From positions 1 to 63,165 of the forward strand of contig PXPI01000009.1 in NCBI GenBank assembly GCA_003021905.1: a DNA stretch of 63,165 nt, read 5' to 3'. The translations under genes were made by a program, and so were the position numbers. The stretch comes from Cyanobacteria bacterium SW_9_44_58 (GTDB taxonomy: Bacteria; Cyanobacteriota; Cyanobacteriia; Cyanobacteriales; Rubidibacteraceae). Numbering within the stretch: position 1 is the first letter of the stretch; the number at the start of each line of letters is the position of its first letter. Below the pieces are notes generated by a model that saw only the letters and a list, made by a program, of their open reading frames with translations, did not search any database and was not told where the DNA came from. This document shows positions 37,263-44,866 of the stretch, one piece after another.

Positions 37263-38162
37263 TTACTGTTGCGGTTTTGGCGGTTCAGAAGTCGGAATTT
37301 CTTCTATTTTTTCTTCCGTTTTTGATTGCTGATCCGATTGTTGGGGTTGGCTCGCATTTTTATCCGTCAGCAACGGCGTCATTTGTTTAATTTGATCTTT
37401 AAACTGGGCTGGCGCCATTTCAAAAGCTTTTTCATACAACGGTTTGGCGGCTTCTTTATTGCCTTGCTGTTGTTGGACTAAGGCTTGTCCTAAAATGGGA
37501 CGGAAATCATTGGGATTATTCTCAGCAACTTCTTTATAAAGCGCGATCGCGCCATCAAAGTTTTCCGTGCGGCCATACACTTGCGCTAATAATAATTTCA
37601 ACCCAGTGGTATCAATTTCGGTGTTGCTATTTTTTGCCAATTCGAGAGTGTCTTTGACTTCACCAATAGCCGCTTCGGGACGATTTTGTTGCAGAAGCAA
37701 ATCCACCAATCCTTGCAAAGCGCGAGTGTTGCCGGGTTTTTCATCTAAAACCCGACGATAGGCATTGCTTGCTCCTTCGATATCGCCAACTTGTTGCTTA
37801 GCTTGGGCAAGAAGAATCCGATAGGCGTCTTCATCCGGATTTAAATCAGCGAGTTTTTCTAAGGGAGGCAGTGCTTTTTCAATTTTGCCTTGTTTAATCC
37901 GAACTTCAATGAGACCTTGCAACGCGCTTTCATTTTCCGGTTCTTTTTCCAAGACGGCTTCATAGCCTTGGGCTTGTTCAGCTAAGTCTTGTTGTTGCTG
38001 TTCCGTCGAGGGAGAAGAGGAAGTGGAATTATTGGCTTGTTGTTGGTTTCCGACACTATTTAAAAAGGGAAGCACAGAGACGCCGATAAAGGCGACAACA
38101 ATAATGCCAATCACGACTAAAATCCAGGTTTTTTGTTTGGGTTTATCCGAAGAAGAACTCAT
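37263..38162 (-). CDS. Membrane-anchored TPR-repeat protein
   Basis: The 299-residue protein has an N-terminal anchor, TWILVVIGIIVVAFIGVSVLPFLNS, then a Gln/Ser linker. About five tetratricopeptide repeats follow (for example YEAVLEKEPENESALQGLIEVR, AYRRVLDEKPGNTRALQGL, ALYKEVAENNPNDFRPILGQAL). The tail is Pro/Glu/Gln-rich. TPR domains bind protein partners; in cyanobacteria similar anchored TPR proteins help photosystem assembly, but no specific role follows from the sequence. Confidence 0.83.
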   Translation of the reverse strand: MSSSSDKPKQKTWILVVIGIIVVAFIGVSVLPFLNSVGNQQQANNSTSSSPSTEQQQQDLAEQAQGYEAVLEKEPENESALQGLIEVRIKQGKIEKALPPLEKLADLNPDEDAYRILLAQAKQQVGDIEGASNAYRRVLDEKPGNTRALQGLVDLLLQQNRPEAAIGEVKDTLELAKNSNTEIDTTGLKLLLAQVYGRTENFDGAIALYKEVAENNPNDFRPILGQALVQQQQGNKEAAKPLYEKAFEMAPAQFKDQIKQMTPLLTDKNASQPQQSDQQSKTEEKIEEIPTSEPPKPQQ

Positions 38163-38444
38163 CTTGCTTATGGGGAACAGTATTTATCAATGGGTCACTA
38201 AACAACCTTAACACCCCTCAAAGAAACCCTGAATTTCCCCTAGGCTAATCAAGGGAGGTTATATCAAATGGAGCAATATTGGCTGCAGATGGTTTGGGGA
38301 GAGGGCAAGGGCGATAGGAAAACAGCGCGAGGGGATACGTCATCGCGTTATTGAATAACCAATCATCAATAACAATCCATTAAAACCGAATACCATAGAA
38401 ATAGTAGCAAATGTGAAGAAATGTAAGGGAAGGAGAAGGATATC

Positions 38445-39341
38445 ATGGCGGATCAGTTAATCCGAGCAACGGCAGCTAAGGGAGGAATTCGCGCTGTTGG
38501 GCTTATTTCCACCCGTTTAACGGAACAAGCCCGACAACGACACAATCTCTCTTATGTAGCAACTGCTGCCTTAGGACGAGCGATGTCGTCCAGTTTATTG
38601 TTGGCTTCCAATATGAAGCAGGAACAATCTCGGGTCAATCTTCGGATTAAAAGCAACGGTCCCCTTGGCGGTTTGTTAGTGGATGCCGGCGTTGATGGCA
38701 CGGTACGCGGCTATGTGGAAAATCCCTCAATAGAGTTGCCGCCGAATGACCGGGGAAAACTGGATGTTGGCGGTGCCATCGGGCGTGACGGCTATTTGTA
38801 TGTGGTTCGCGATGTGGGCTATGGTTATCCTTATTCTAGTACTGTGGAACTGGTTTCTGGGGAAATTGGCGATGATGTGGCGAATTATTTGATTAATTCG
38901 GAACAAACACCGTCAGCGTTGCTGGTTGGGGTATTTGTTGGTGCAGAAGGGGTCACTGCTTCGGGGGGGATTTTATTGCAAGTATTGCCCAAGGCTTCCC
39001 ATGATGAAGAATTAGTACAAACGTTAGAGTCGAGAGTGGATCGTTTGTCTGGATTTACGCCGCTAATGAGGCAAGGAAAGACCCTATCGGAAATTTTTGA
39101 ACATCTATTAGGGGATATGGGATTATATGTTTTTCCAGACGTACAAATGGTTCGTTTCCATTGCGGTTGTACCTTTGAGCGCATGATGAATGCCTTAAAA
39201 CTGTTTGGTGTTGCCGAGTTGGAAGATATGATTGAAAAAGACGGGGGAGCCGAAGCCACTTGTCACTTCTGCGGTGAAGTTTATCAGGCCAGTCGCGACG
39301 AATTAGTTGCGTTAGTGGAAGAAATGAAAGTAGAAAACTAG
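38445..39341 (+). CDS. hslO: Redox-regulated chaperone Hsp33
   Basis: Hsp33 is a holdase activated by oxidation of a zinc centre. The C-terminal cysteines are HCGCTFERM (CxC) and CHFCGEVY (CxxC), intact. The N-terminal domain shows LIRATAAKGGIRAVGLI, LGRAMSSSLLLASNMKQEQ and GYVENPSIELPPNDRGKLDVGGAIG. At 298 residues it has the usual length. An AAGGAGAAGG ribosome site precedes the ATG. It faces a convergent small gene 14 bases away. Confidence 0.93.
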   Translation: MADQLIRATAAKGGIRAVGLISTRLTEQARQRHNLSYVATAALGRAMSSSLLLASNMKQEQSRVNLRIKSNGPLGGLLVDAGVDGTVRGYVENPSIELPPNDRGKLDVGGAIGRDGYLYVVRDVGYGYPYSSTVELVSGEIGDDVANYLINSEQTPSALLVGVFVGAEGVTASGGILLQVLPKASHDEELVQTLESRVDRLSGFTPLMRQGKTLSEIFEHLLGDMGLYVFPDVQMVRFHCGCTFERMMNALKLFGVAELEDMIEKDGGAEATCHFCGEVYQASRDELVALVEEMKVEN

Positions 39342-39355
39342 CTTTTGATTGCGGT

Positions 39356-39691
39356 TTAAAATGAGACTTTTGTCCGCAGCCATTCCGTAATGAGTTGCGG
39401 ACAATTCCGTTTAAACCAACGCCACCCCACAGCCCGAAATGCCGGTTTCGATAAGCGCGCGATCGCTTTTAAAAGTCGATTCATAGGACGAAAGCCGACT
39501 TTTTTGTTGATTAGATTAATTGAGCCCACATCATATAACCGATCTAAAATCATTTTGACTGTCGGTTCTTCTCGTTCTACTAAATTGTCTAGCAACAGCA
39601 GAATATCGTGCATTCGTTCTTCTTTAATCCGCTCTTCTTCTAGACGTTGTTCTAATTGTAATTTGACTGACTTTTCCGCTGGTACTAGCAT
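39356..39691 (-). CDS. Conserved cyanobacterial protein of unknown function (111 residues)
   Basis: The basic 111-residue protein begins with a charged helix (LEQRLEEERIKEERMHDIL) and continues with VKMILDRLYDVGSINLINKKV and RLLKAIARLSKPAFRAVGWRWFKRNCPQLITEWL. The pattern of a short protein rich in Arg and Trp at the C-terminus is, as far as I recall, shared with small cyanobacterial hypothetical proteins. It has no membrane span or known catalytic motif. A nucleic-acid or protein-binding role is possible but not shown. Confidence 0.7.
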   Translation of the reverse strand: MLVPAEKSVKLQLEQRLEEERIKEERMHDILLLLDNLVEREEPTVKMILDRLYDVGSINLINKKVGFRPMNRLLKAIARLSKPAFRAVGWRWFKRNCPQLITEWLRTKVSF

Positions 39692-39775
39692 TCTTTTTGA
39701 TTGATTATTGTACTTGGTGAGGGCAATTAACGGGCAATTTTTTGAGAATAATTGGTAACGAATTCTGCTTAATTA

Positions 39776-40750
39776 TTACCGGCTAGGAAGTTTATATTTA
39801 AAGTTATTTGACCCTTGATAATTGGAAAGCTCTGCAAGTCGATTCAATGATTGGGTTCCTCGATACAATTCGCCATTAATTTCCCATGTTGGATAAGATT
39901 TAATATCGGCTTTTTGACAAGTTTCCGGTTGGGGATCAATCCCTCGGGGATCGCATTCAACGTAGTTGATTTTAGTAAATGCTTGTTGACCGAAAAGCTG
40001 TTTTTGTTTATAACAATGAGGACACCAAAATGCCCCATACATTTTTGCCCCTATTTCATTTAAATGTTCGGCAAGGGCGATTTCCGCCTGACTCGATTCG
40101 GTGGTAATTTTCCATCCTTTCGGCGGTTCCGGGGCCCTATCCGCTACTGGAATAACATTTGATTGTTCGGCAGCATTATTATTAACATTCGAATAAATCC
40201 CTAAGGCTCCCACTAATGTCACCATCCCCACGACAATTCCAATGAAGAAAACTTGCCCCAAATCTTCCCAGTCTTTTCCCAATAGGGTGAGAGATAATAA
40301 ACTGATTGAAAAGAAAGCGGAACCAATACAATAAGGGCAAAATGTTTGCAGTTGGGTACTTAAAATATACATTAAATAGCCGCTAAAAACGGTCATGGCT
40401 GTGCTGCCAATCAGCAGCAAAACCCAACTTTGTTCTTCCAAGCGTTTGCGAAGTTTTCGATTTTGCTCTTGATTCACCAATAAAGGAGCCAAGGCAAATA
40501 GCATCATGGCACTATAGGCAAAAAACCCAAATAAACTTAAAGGCAACCCAAAAACAGTAGCATAGGGACTATTTAAAACATTGCTGCAGCCTCCTTCCGA
40601 AGCGCTGGCGCCTGCTAAACAGCCGACCGTTTGACCGGTTAGCTTTTGCACTGTTAAATAAGCGGTGAGAATCGCTCCCAAAAGCGCGATCGCGCCCATA
40701 ATCGGACGTGACCATCGCATAAACCAAGGGGCGGAACGTTGTCGTTTCAT
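39776..40750 (-). CDS. Vitamin K epoxide reductase-thioredoxin fusion (LTO1-like)
   Basis: The N-terminal VKOR domain has four to five membrane spans; GGCSNVLNSPYATVFGLPLS and the active-site CPYC in FCPYCIGSAF are characteristic. The C-terminal thioredoxin-like domain carries CPHC in AFWCPHCYKQKQLFG. The fusion oxidises thiols in lumenal or periplasmic proteins with quinone as acceptor, as in cyanobacterial and plant LTO1, and supports photosystem II assembly. I chose MKRQRSAPWFMRW as start; the upstream Met adds 16 non-conserved residues. The BtpA-like gene lies just upstream on the same strand. Confidence 0.9.
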   Translation of the reverse strand: MKRQRSAPWFMRWSRPIMGAIALLGAILTAYLTVQKLTGQTVGCLAGASASEGGCSNVLNSPYATVFGLPLSLFGFFAYSAMMLFALAPLLVNQEQNRKLRKRLEEQSWVLLLIGSTAMTVFSGYLMYILSTQLQTFCPYCIGSAFFSISLLSLTLLGKDWEDLGQVFFIGIVVGMVTLVGALGIYSNVNNNAAEQSNVIPVADRAPEPPKGWKITTESSQAEIALAEHLNEIGAKMYGAFWCPHCYKQKQLFGQQAFTKINYVECDPRGIDPQPETCQKADIKSYPTWEINGELYRGTQSLNRLAELSNYQGSNNFKYKLPSR

Positions 40751-40807
40751 AGGTTGCTTTCCTCTCAAAAATTGCGAAATGGGATGATAACAATTCAATC
40801 CTAGCAG

Positions 40808-41692
40808 TCAACTTTTTGGAGAAAACGACTTCATTTCATCGCTTGGTGTTTCCGTTTCCCGGACTGCTTCCACAAATTGACTAACGCGAATAGGATCAAT
40901 GGGATGATTAATATTGCCGTTGCGTTTGAGAGAACTGGCAACAATGACGCCATTGGCCGCTTTTAATAAGTGAGGAACATTTTCCCAAGTGGCACCGCTG
41001 CCAATGAAAATCGGTTTTCCTGAGCTAGCATTCATCGCTGTTTTTAATTGTTCGAAACTGGGGGGATCGCCGGTTGCTCCTCCCGAAATAATCAAGCCAT
41101 CGGCTAACCCGCGTTCTACGGTTTCCTGGACAGCCATTCCTAAAGGCGGATTTCCCACAGGATAGCCATGCTTGACACAAACATCGGCCAAAATTGCTAC
41201 CTCTGACCCTAACTCACGACGGTAGCGCATTAATTCATGGGCTTGTCCTTCAATGAATCCTTGATCCGTTGCCATGACCCCTGTGAGGACATTGACGCGA
41301 ATAAAATCGGCATTAACGCAAGAGGCGATCGCGATCGCGCTTTTGGCATCATTGCGTAAGACATTAATGCCCACCGGCAACATCACCAAATTCATTACCC
41401 GTTGTACAATAAGGGTCATGGCGCTAACCACTGCCGGATCAACTTGATTTTTGGCAAATGGCGCATCAAAAAAGTTTTCGATAATAATACCGTCTACACC
41501 GCCTGCAGCCAGGGCAGTGGCTTCTTGTTCGGCACGTTCTCGAACGGCTTTTAAGTTTCTGCCCCAACGGGGAGAACAAGGAAGGGGCAACAGGTGAACA
41601 ACACCAATGATGGGATGGGGAGTTTGAAAAATTTGTTCTAGGTCCACGTTGTTTAATTGAACGCACTGCGAATTAAGTTGCTTAACACCCAC
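40808..41692 (-). CDS. btpA: BtpA family protein (photosystem I biogenesis)
   Basis: BtpA is a peripheral thylakoid protein needed for stable photosystem I at low temperature in Synechocystis. The TIM-barrel-like protein carries PIIGVVHLLPLPCSPRWGRN, AAGGVDGIIIENFFDAPF, FIRVNVLTGVMATDQGFIEG, LADGLIISGGATGDPPSFEQL and VIVASSLKRNGN. A start at an internal GTG (VDLEQIFQTPH), 15 codons in, matches usual homologue starts and may be the true start. The gene ends 57 bases before the VKOR start on the same strand, so cotranscription of the two photosystem-linked genes is plausible. Confidence 0.87.
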   Translation of the reverse strand: MGVKQLNSQCVQLNNVDLEQIFQTPHPIIGVVHLLPLPCSPRWGRNLKAVRERAEQEATALAAGGVDGIIIENFFDAPFAKNQVDPAVVSAMTLIVQRVMNLVMLPVGINVLRNDAKSAIAIASCVNADFIRVNVLTGVMATDQGFIEGQAHELMRYRRELGSEVAILADVCVKHGYPVGNPPLGMAVQETVERGLADGLIISGGATGDPPSFEQLKTAMNASSGKPIFIGSGATWENVPHLLKAANGVIVASSLKRNGNINHPIDPIRVSQFVEAVRETETPSDEMKSFSPKS

Positions 41693-41749
41693 AGCAGACT
41701 TTCGTCTTGACTAGGGCGCGGTCGCAGATTACGCCGGAATCAAATTCCA

Positions 41750-41812
41750 GCGCCTGCTACGACCATTGGTCATGTTTATCATGACATGATGACCCACCGT
41801 TGCAGTAGGCGC
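41750..41812. repeat. Large imperfect hairpin in the spacer upstream of btpA
   Basis: GCGCCTGCTACGAC at 41750 pairs with GTTGCAGTAGGCGC ending at 41812, with one mismatch and two G-T pairs. Inside, GGTCAT pairs with ATGACC. The element is 63 bp and non-coding. It begins 58 bases upstream of btpA. It could be a leader structure of the btpA transcript or a small non-autonomous repeat. I see nothing else in 41813-41947. Confidence 0.5.
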
Positions 41813-41947
41813 CTTCATGTTTCAGAATTTCAGAAGACATCATCTCTAACCGCAAACGTTTTATCATAGCCGGCGATCGTAACTTAAGACTACGACGATT
41901 TGATGAGCCTGGTGTTAAGAACCTGCCGCCTTCTCCCCTGGAATTGA

Positions 41948-42055
41948 TTAGCGGCGCGTGGTAAAAATTGTGGTAAACATCATTAGAAAACCGCCAATCC
42001 CCAGAACGACGGCAAGCAACACCGGGATAAGATTCATTAATTGACTTTGATCCAT
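41948..42055 (-). CDS. Small single-span membrane peptide (35 residues)
   Basis: The frame starts MDQSQLMNLIPVLLAVVLG and continues IGGFLMMFTTIFTTRR. The central stretch of about 22 hydrophobic residues predicts one transmembrane helix, with a Thr-Arg-Arg positive end that suggests a cytoplasmic or stromal C-terminus. Its size matches single-span thylakoid subunits, but I cannot name it. It is the nearest gene upstream of btpA, in the same direction. Confidence 0.5.
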   Translation of the reverse strand: MDQSQLMNLIPVLLAVVLGIGGFLMMFTTIFTTRR

Positions 42056-42093
42056 TACAGGTTTTTGCGCCTTACTGAAATCATCTCTATTAT

Positions 42094-42301
42094 GTGACAT
42101 CCCCGACTTCAATACTCAAAAAAAGGAAGCGGGCTTTTCCACCTCATAATGAGGCTTTGGGTTTTATCCTGAGGCGATGCCCCACCCCAGCTTTTGCTAC
42201 AGTACCACTTTTTAATTGCCCACTACAAGTTATTCCGTTAGCAGACTATCCTTCAAAGACATTGAGCTTATACTCCAATGCGGGAGTGTCTCCCATCGCC
42301 T
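42094..42301 (-). mobile_element. Probable decayed IS200/IS605 right end with TnpB C-terminal remnant
   Basis: Read on the minus strand, a frame from 42300 gives MGDTPALEYKLNVFEG, a stop, then LKSGTVAKAGVGHRLRIKPKASL, another stop, and SIEVGDVT. I think this resembles the poorly conserved tails of cyanobacterial TnpB. The structure is stronger evidence. GGGAG/CTCCC has a triloop, CCTCA/TGAGG has a triloop, AGGCGATG (42172-42179) can pair with CATCGCCT (42294-42301), and a terminal CCCG/CGGG plus CTTC/GAAG stem has one bulged base. TCAC ends 8 nt beyond that stem, at 42094. The intact element at 61.5-63.0 kb has a similar end: a bulged-stem hairpin followed by TCAC. Confidence 0.4.
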
Positions 42302-42368
42302 AAAAAAAACACCGCTAAAAAGTATCTCCAAAGCGTTTCACCAAGCCTTGTGTGCGAAAGTTAGTTTT

Positions 42369-42728
42369 CTAGTTTTCTGTTTTCACCAAAGGATTCCCTT
42401 GGGAATGTTCTAGGTCAGCGGTACAAACTTGGGCCTTGACTAAATCAGCTAATTCTTGTAGTTGGTTAATCGCTTCGGCGCCTTCTAATTTCATCAGTTC
42501 TCGATCATCGCACATTTCTGTCCAAGTAATCCCATAGTCGGAAACCAAGAAACGAATTAAGTGATTATCCCCTAAGCTAACCATAAACGAAGCACTGTTC
42601 ATTTCATGACCGCAGGTATAGCAAGACGCGAGATACCCCCGCTGTTCTAAAACAATAGCTAGGGCTTGTAAATTCATGACTAAGTCTTGAATAAATTGGC
42701 GATGTTGGTGAGCTAGTCGTGTAAACAC
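42369..42728 (-). CDS. DUF1815 family protein
   Basis: The protein matches the cyanobacterial DUF1815 family: FTRLAHQHRQFIQDLVMNL, LEQRGYLASCYTCGHEMNSA, SLGDNHLIRFLVSDYGITWT and LMKLEGAEAINQLQELADLV. Function is unknown. The conserved CYTC pair could bind metal or form a disulfide. I set the start at GTG 42728 because GGAGG lies 6-7 bases upstream and homologues begin with FTRLA; an upstream ATG at 42749 would add seven residues ahead of the Shine-Dalgarno. Length is about 119 residues. Confidence 0.88.
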   Translation of the reverse strand: MFTRLAHQHRQFIQDLVMNLQALAIVLEQRGYLASCYTCGHEMNSASFMVSLGDNHLIRFLVSDYGITWTEMCDDRELMKLEGAEAINQLQELADLVKAQVCTADLEHSQGNPLVKTEN

Positions 42729-42830
42729 TTTAATCCTCCAGTGGCACACAATTCTTTTATTGTAGCCGATATTTTTACAATTCCTTAATAATTCTGGCCC
42801 TTCTCAAAAGAAAGGACAGCTATCTCTACG

Positions 42831-42850
42831 CTAGCTTGCTGGCAAGCTAG
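42831..42850. repeat. Near-perfect 20-bp palindrome CTAGCTTG...CAAGCTAG
   Basis: CTAGCTTG pairs with CAAGCTAG across CTGG, in the spacer between DUF1815 and acpP. The symmetry suits a dimeric DNA-binding protein or a cruciform. It is about 100 bases from the DUF1815 start and 260 from acpP. The rest of the spacer 42729-43109 holds the weak terminator described separately and the acpP promoter region. Confidence 0.4.
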
Positions 42851-42982
42851 AAAGTGTATGGCAAGTTACACCGTGTTTACTAGCACAAGGAAGGTAGAAC
42901 CAACGATTGCGATTGAAGCGCTTCTAAGGAGAATTTCCTTCCTAGTCTAACCAATTGCTCAAGTTGCTCTCATTTCGTTGAT

Positions 42983-43007
42983 GAGAAGATTAATCTCGGC
43001 TTTTTTT
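42983..43007 (+). terminator. Weak terminator-like hairpin with T7 run
   Basis: GAGA (42983-42986) pairs with TCTC (42994-42997) around a palindromic AGATTAATCT core, followed by GGC and seven Ts. No annotated plus-strand gene ends before it, so a small RNA transcribed from the 42850-42980 spacer is possible. The stem is short and confidence is low. Confidence 0.3.
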
Positions 43008-43109
43008 CTAGGAGTTAATTTTCTTATATTCCCTCTTTCCGATAAGATGTAGAATACTAAGGATGATCGATCATAACCTGGGATTGAATTAGTTAAGGAC
43101 AACTAAGGC

Positions 43110-43364
43110 ATGAATCAAGAAATTTTTAACAAAGTACAAGGAATTGTCGCAGAACAACTAGAAATTCAAGATCGAGAAACCATTAAACCGGAATCCAAAT
43201 TTGCCGAAGACTTAGGGGCAGATTCTCTGGATGTGGTGGAATTGGTAATGGCGTTAGAAGAAGAATTCGATTTGGAAATCCCCGATGAAGCAGCGGAACA
43301 AATTGCCACAGTGCAGGCAGCTGTGGACTATATCGAAGAAAAAGTAGCAACTCCTTCTTCTTAA
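43110..43364 (+). CDS. acpP: Acyl carrier protein
   Basis: The 84-residue acidic protein carries the phosphopantetheine site DSL at Ser39 in [21 protein letters not shown]. It shuttles acyl chains in fatty acid synthesis. The N-terminus starts [17 protein letters not shown]; length is standard. fabF follows 81 bases downstream on the same strand, a usual pairing. Confidence 0.97.
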   Translation: MNQEIFNKVQGIVAEQLEIQDRETIKPESKFAEDLGADSLDVVELVMALEEEFDLEIPDEAAEQIATVQAAVDYIEEKVATPSS

Positions 43365-43445
43365 AGTTGGGGAAGGGATGATCCGCAATTTGTTTCCGGT
43401 CAAGTGCATTGCTCAGGTACATTCCCGAAAAACATATCGAAAATT

Positions 43446-44699
43446 ATGGCAAATTCGCAAAATCAACGAGTCGTCGTGACGGGACTTGGGGTCGTGGCTC
43501 CCGTCGGAAATACCTTAGAAGAATACTGGGAAGCTCTGTTAGCAGGGCGCAATGGGATTGGTAAAATTACCCGGTTTGACCCCGCTAATCATGCTAGCCA
43601 AGTAGCTGGAGAGGTGAAAGGGTTTGATCCTCATCAATACTTAGAACGCAAAGAAGCCAAACGCATGGATCGCTTTTCTCAATTTGCCCTGGCTGCCAGC
43701 TTTCAAGCCCTGAGCGATGCCAATTTAGAAATTAATGACTTGAATGCGGAACAAGTTGGGGTAGTCATTGGCACTGGCATTGGCGGATTGAAGGTTCTCG
43801 AAGATCAACAAGAAATTTATTTGAATCGCGGGCCGAGTCGCTGTAGTCCATTTATGATTCCCATGATGATTGCCAATATGGCAGCCGGGTTAACGGCCAT
43901 TCATGTGGGAGCCAAAGGACCCAATTCCTGCCCCGTCACAGCTTGTGCAGCCGGCTCCAATGCTGTGGGGGATGCCTTTCGTCTCATTCAGCGAGGCGAG
44001 GCGCAAGCTATGATTTGCGGGGGCACAGAAGCGGCAGTGACTCCTTTGGGCGTTGCTGGGTTTGCTTCTGCCAAGGCACTCTCCACTCGCAATGATGACC
44101 CGGAACACGCTTGTCGCCCCTTTGATCGCGATCGCGACGGGTTTGTCATCGGCGAAGGGTCTGGGATTTTAATTTTGGAATCCTTAGAACACGCTCAAGC
44201 CAGGGGCGCTAAAATCTATGGGGAAATTGCAGGGTATGGGATGACTTGTGATGCTTATCATATGACTTCCCCAAGCCCAGAAGGAACCGGCGCTGCCCGT
44301 GCAATTTCCTTGGCTTTGAAAGACGGCAATCTTACCCCGGAACAAGTGAGCTATGTCAATGCTCATGGCACAAGCACGACCACCAACGATATCACCGAAA
44401 CAAAAGCTTTGAAAAAAGCGTTGGGGAAATCGGCTTATGAGGTGACAATCAGTTCCACCAAATCCATGACAGGACATCTCCTTGGCGGTTCCGGCGGCAT
44501 TGAAGCCGTGGCCACGGTGATGGCCTTGGCTCACAACAAAATTCCGCCCACCATTAACCTTACTACCCCCGACCCTGAATGCGACTTGGACTATGTGCCG
44601 AATCAGGCGCGTGAAGCCGCAGTCAATTGTGCCTTATCCAATTCCTTTGGATTTGGGGGGCATAACATTACGCTAGCGTTTAAAAAATATTTCGAATAG
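43446..44699 (+). CDS. fabF: 3-oxoacyl-ACP synthase II
   Basis: FabF elongates acyl-ACP by decarboxylative condensation with malonyl-ACP. The catalytic triad is Cys167 in TACAAGSNAVGDAF, His307 in NAHGTST and His344 in GHLLGGSGG. I chose the ATG starting MANSQNQRVVVTGLGVV; a GTG 14 codons earlier is unlikely because the conserved fold begins at RVVVTG. At 417 residues it has the usual FabF length. It follows acpP in the fatty acid pair. Confidence 0.96.
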   Translation: MANSQNQRVVVTGLGVVAPVGNTLEEYWEALLAGRNGIGKITRFDPANHASQVAGEVKGFDPHQYLERKEAKRMDRFSQFALAASFQALSDANLEINDLNAEQVGVVIGTGIGGLKVLEDQQEIYLNRGPSRCSPFMIPMMIANMAAGLTAIHVGAKGPNSCPVTACAAGSNAVGDAFRLIQRGEAQAMICGGTEAAVTPLGVAGFASAKALSTRNDDPEHACRPFDRDRDGFVIGEGSGILILESLEHAQARGAKIYGEIAGYGMTCDAYHMTSPSPEGTGAARAISLALKDGNLTPEQVSYVNAHGTSTTTNDITETKALKKALGKSAYEVTISSTKSMTGHLLGGSGGIEAVATVMALAHNKIPPTINLTTPDPECDLDYVPNQAREAAVNCALSNSFGFGGHNITLAFKKYFE

Positions 44700-44866
44700 C
44701 TCATTGCCACTCCCAAAACCATGCTGACAAAATCGCTTGCCCCTTAATCCCCCTTTCTGCAAAGATAGAAGGAAACTAATGCATTTGTCTCAAACCTGAA
44801 AAGCGGGTTTTGGAAAAAGCCCACTCGAAATTTTCCAGTAAACTGTCGTTAAAAGAAAAATCAATT

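Noticed and set aside
38274-38361. Short plus-strand frame MEQYWLQMVWGEGKG upstream of hslO
   Set aside because: Only 28 codons, no strong ribosome site and no homology that I recognise; too weak to call.
42094-42368. CRISPR array or repeats in the spacer upstream of DUF1815
   Set aside because: There are no regularly spaced identical repeats, only single hairpins.
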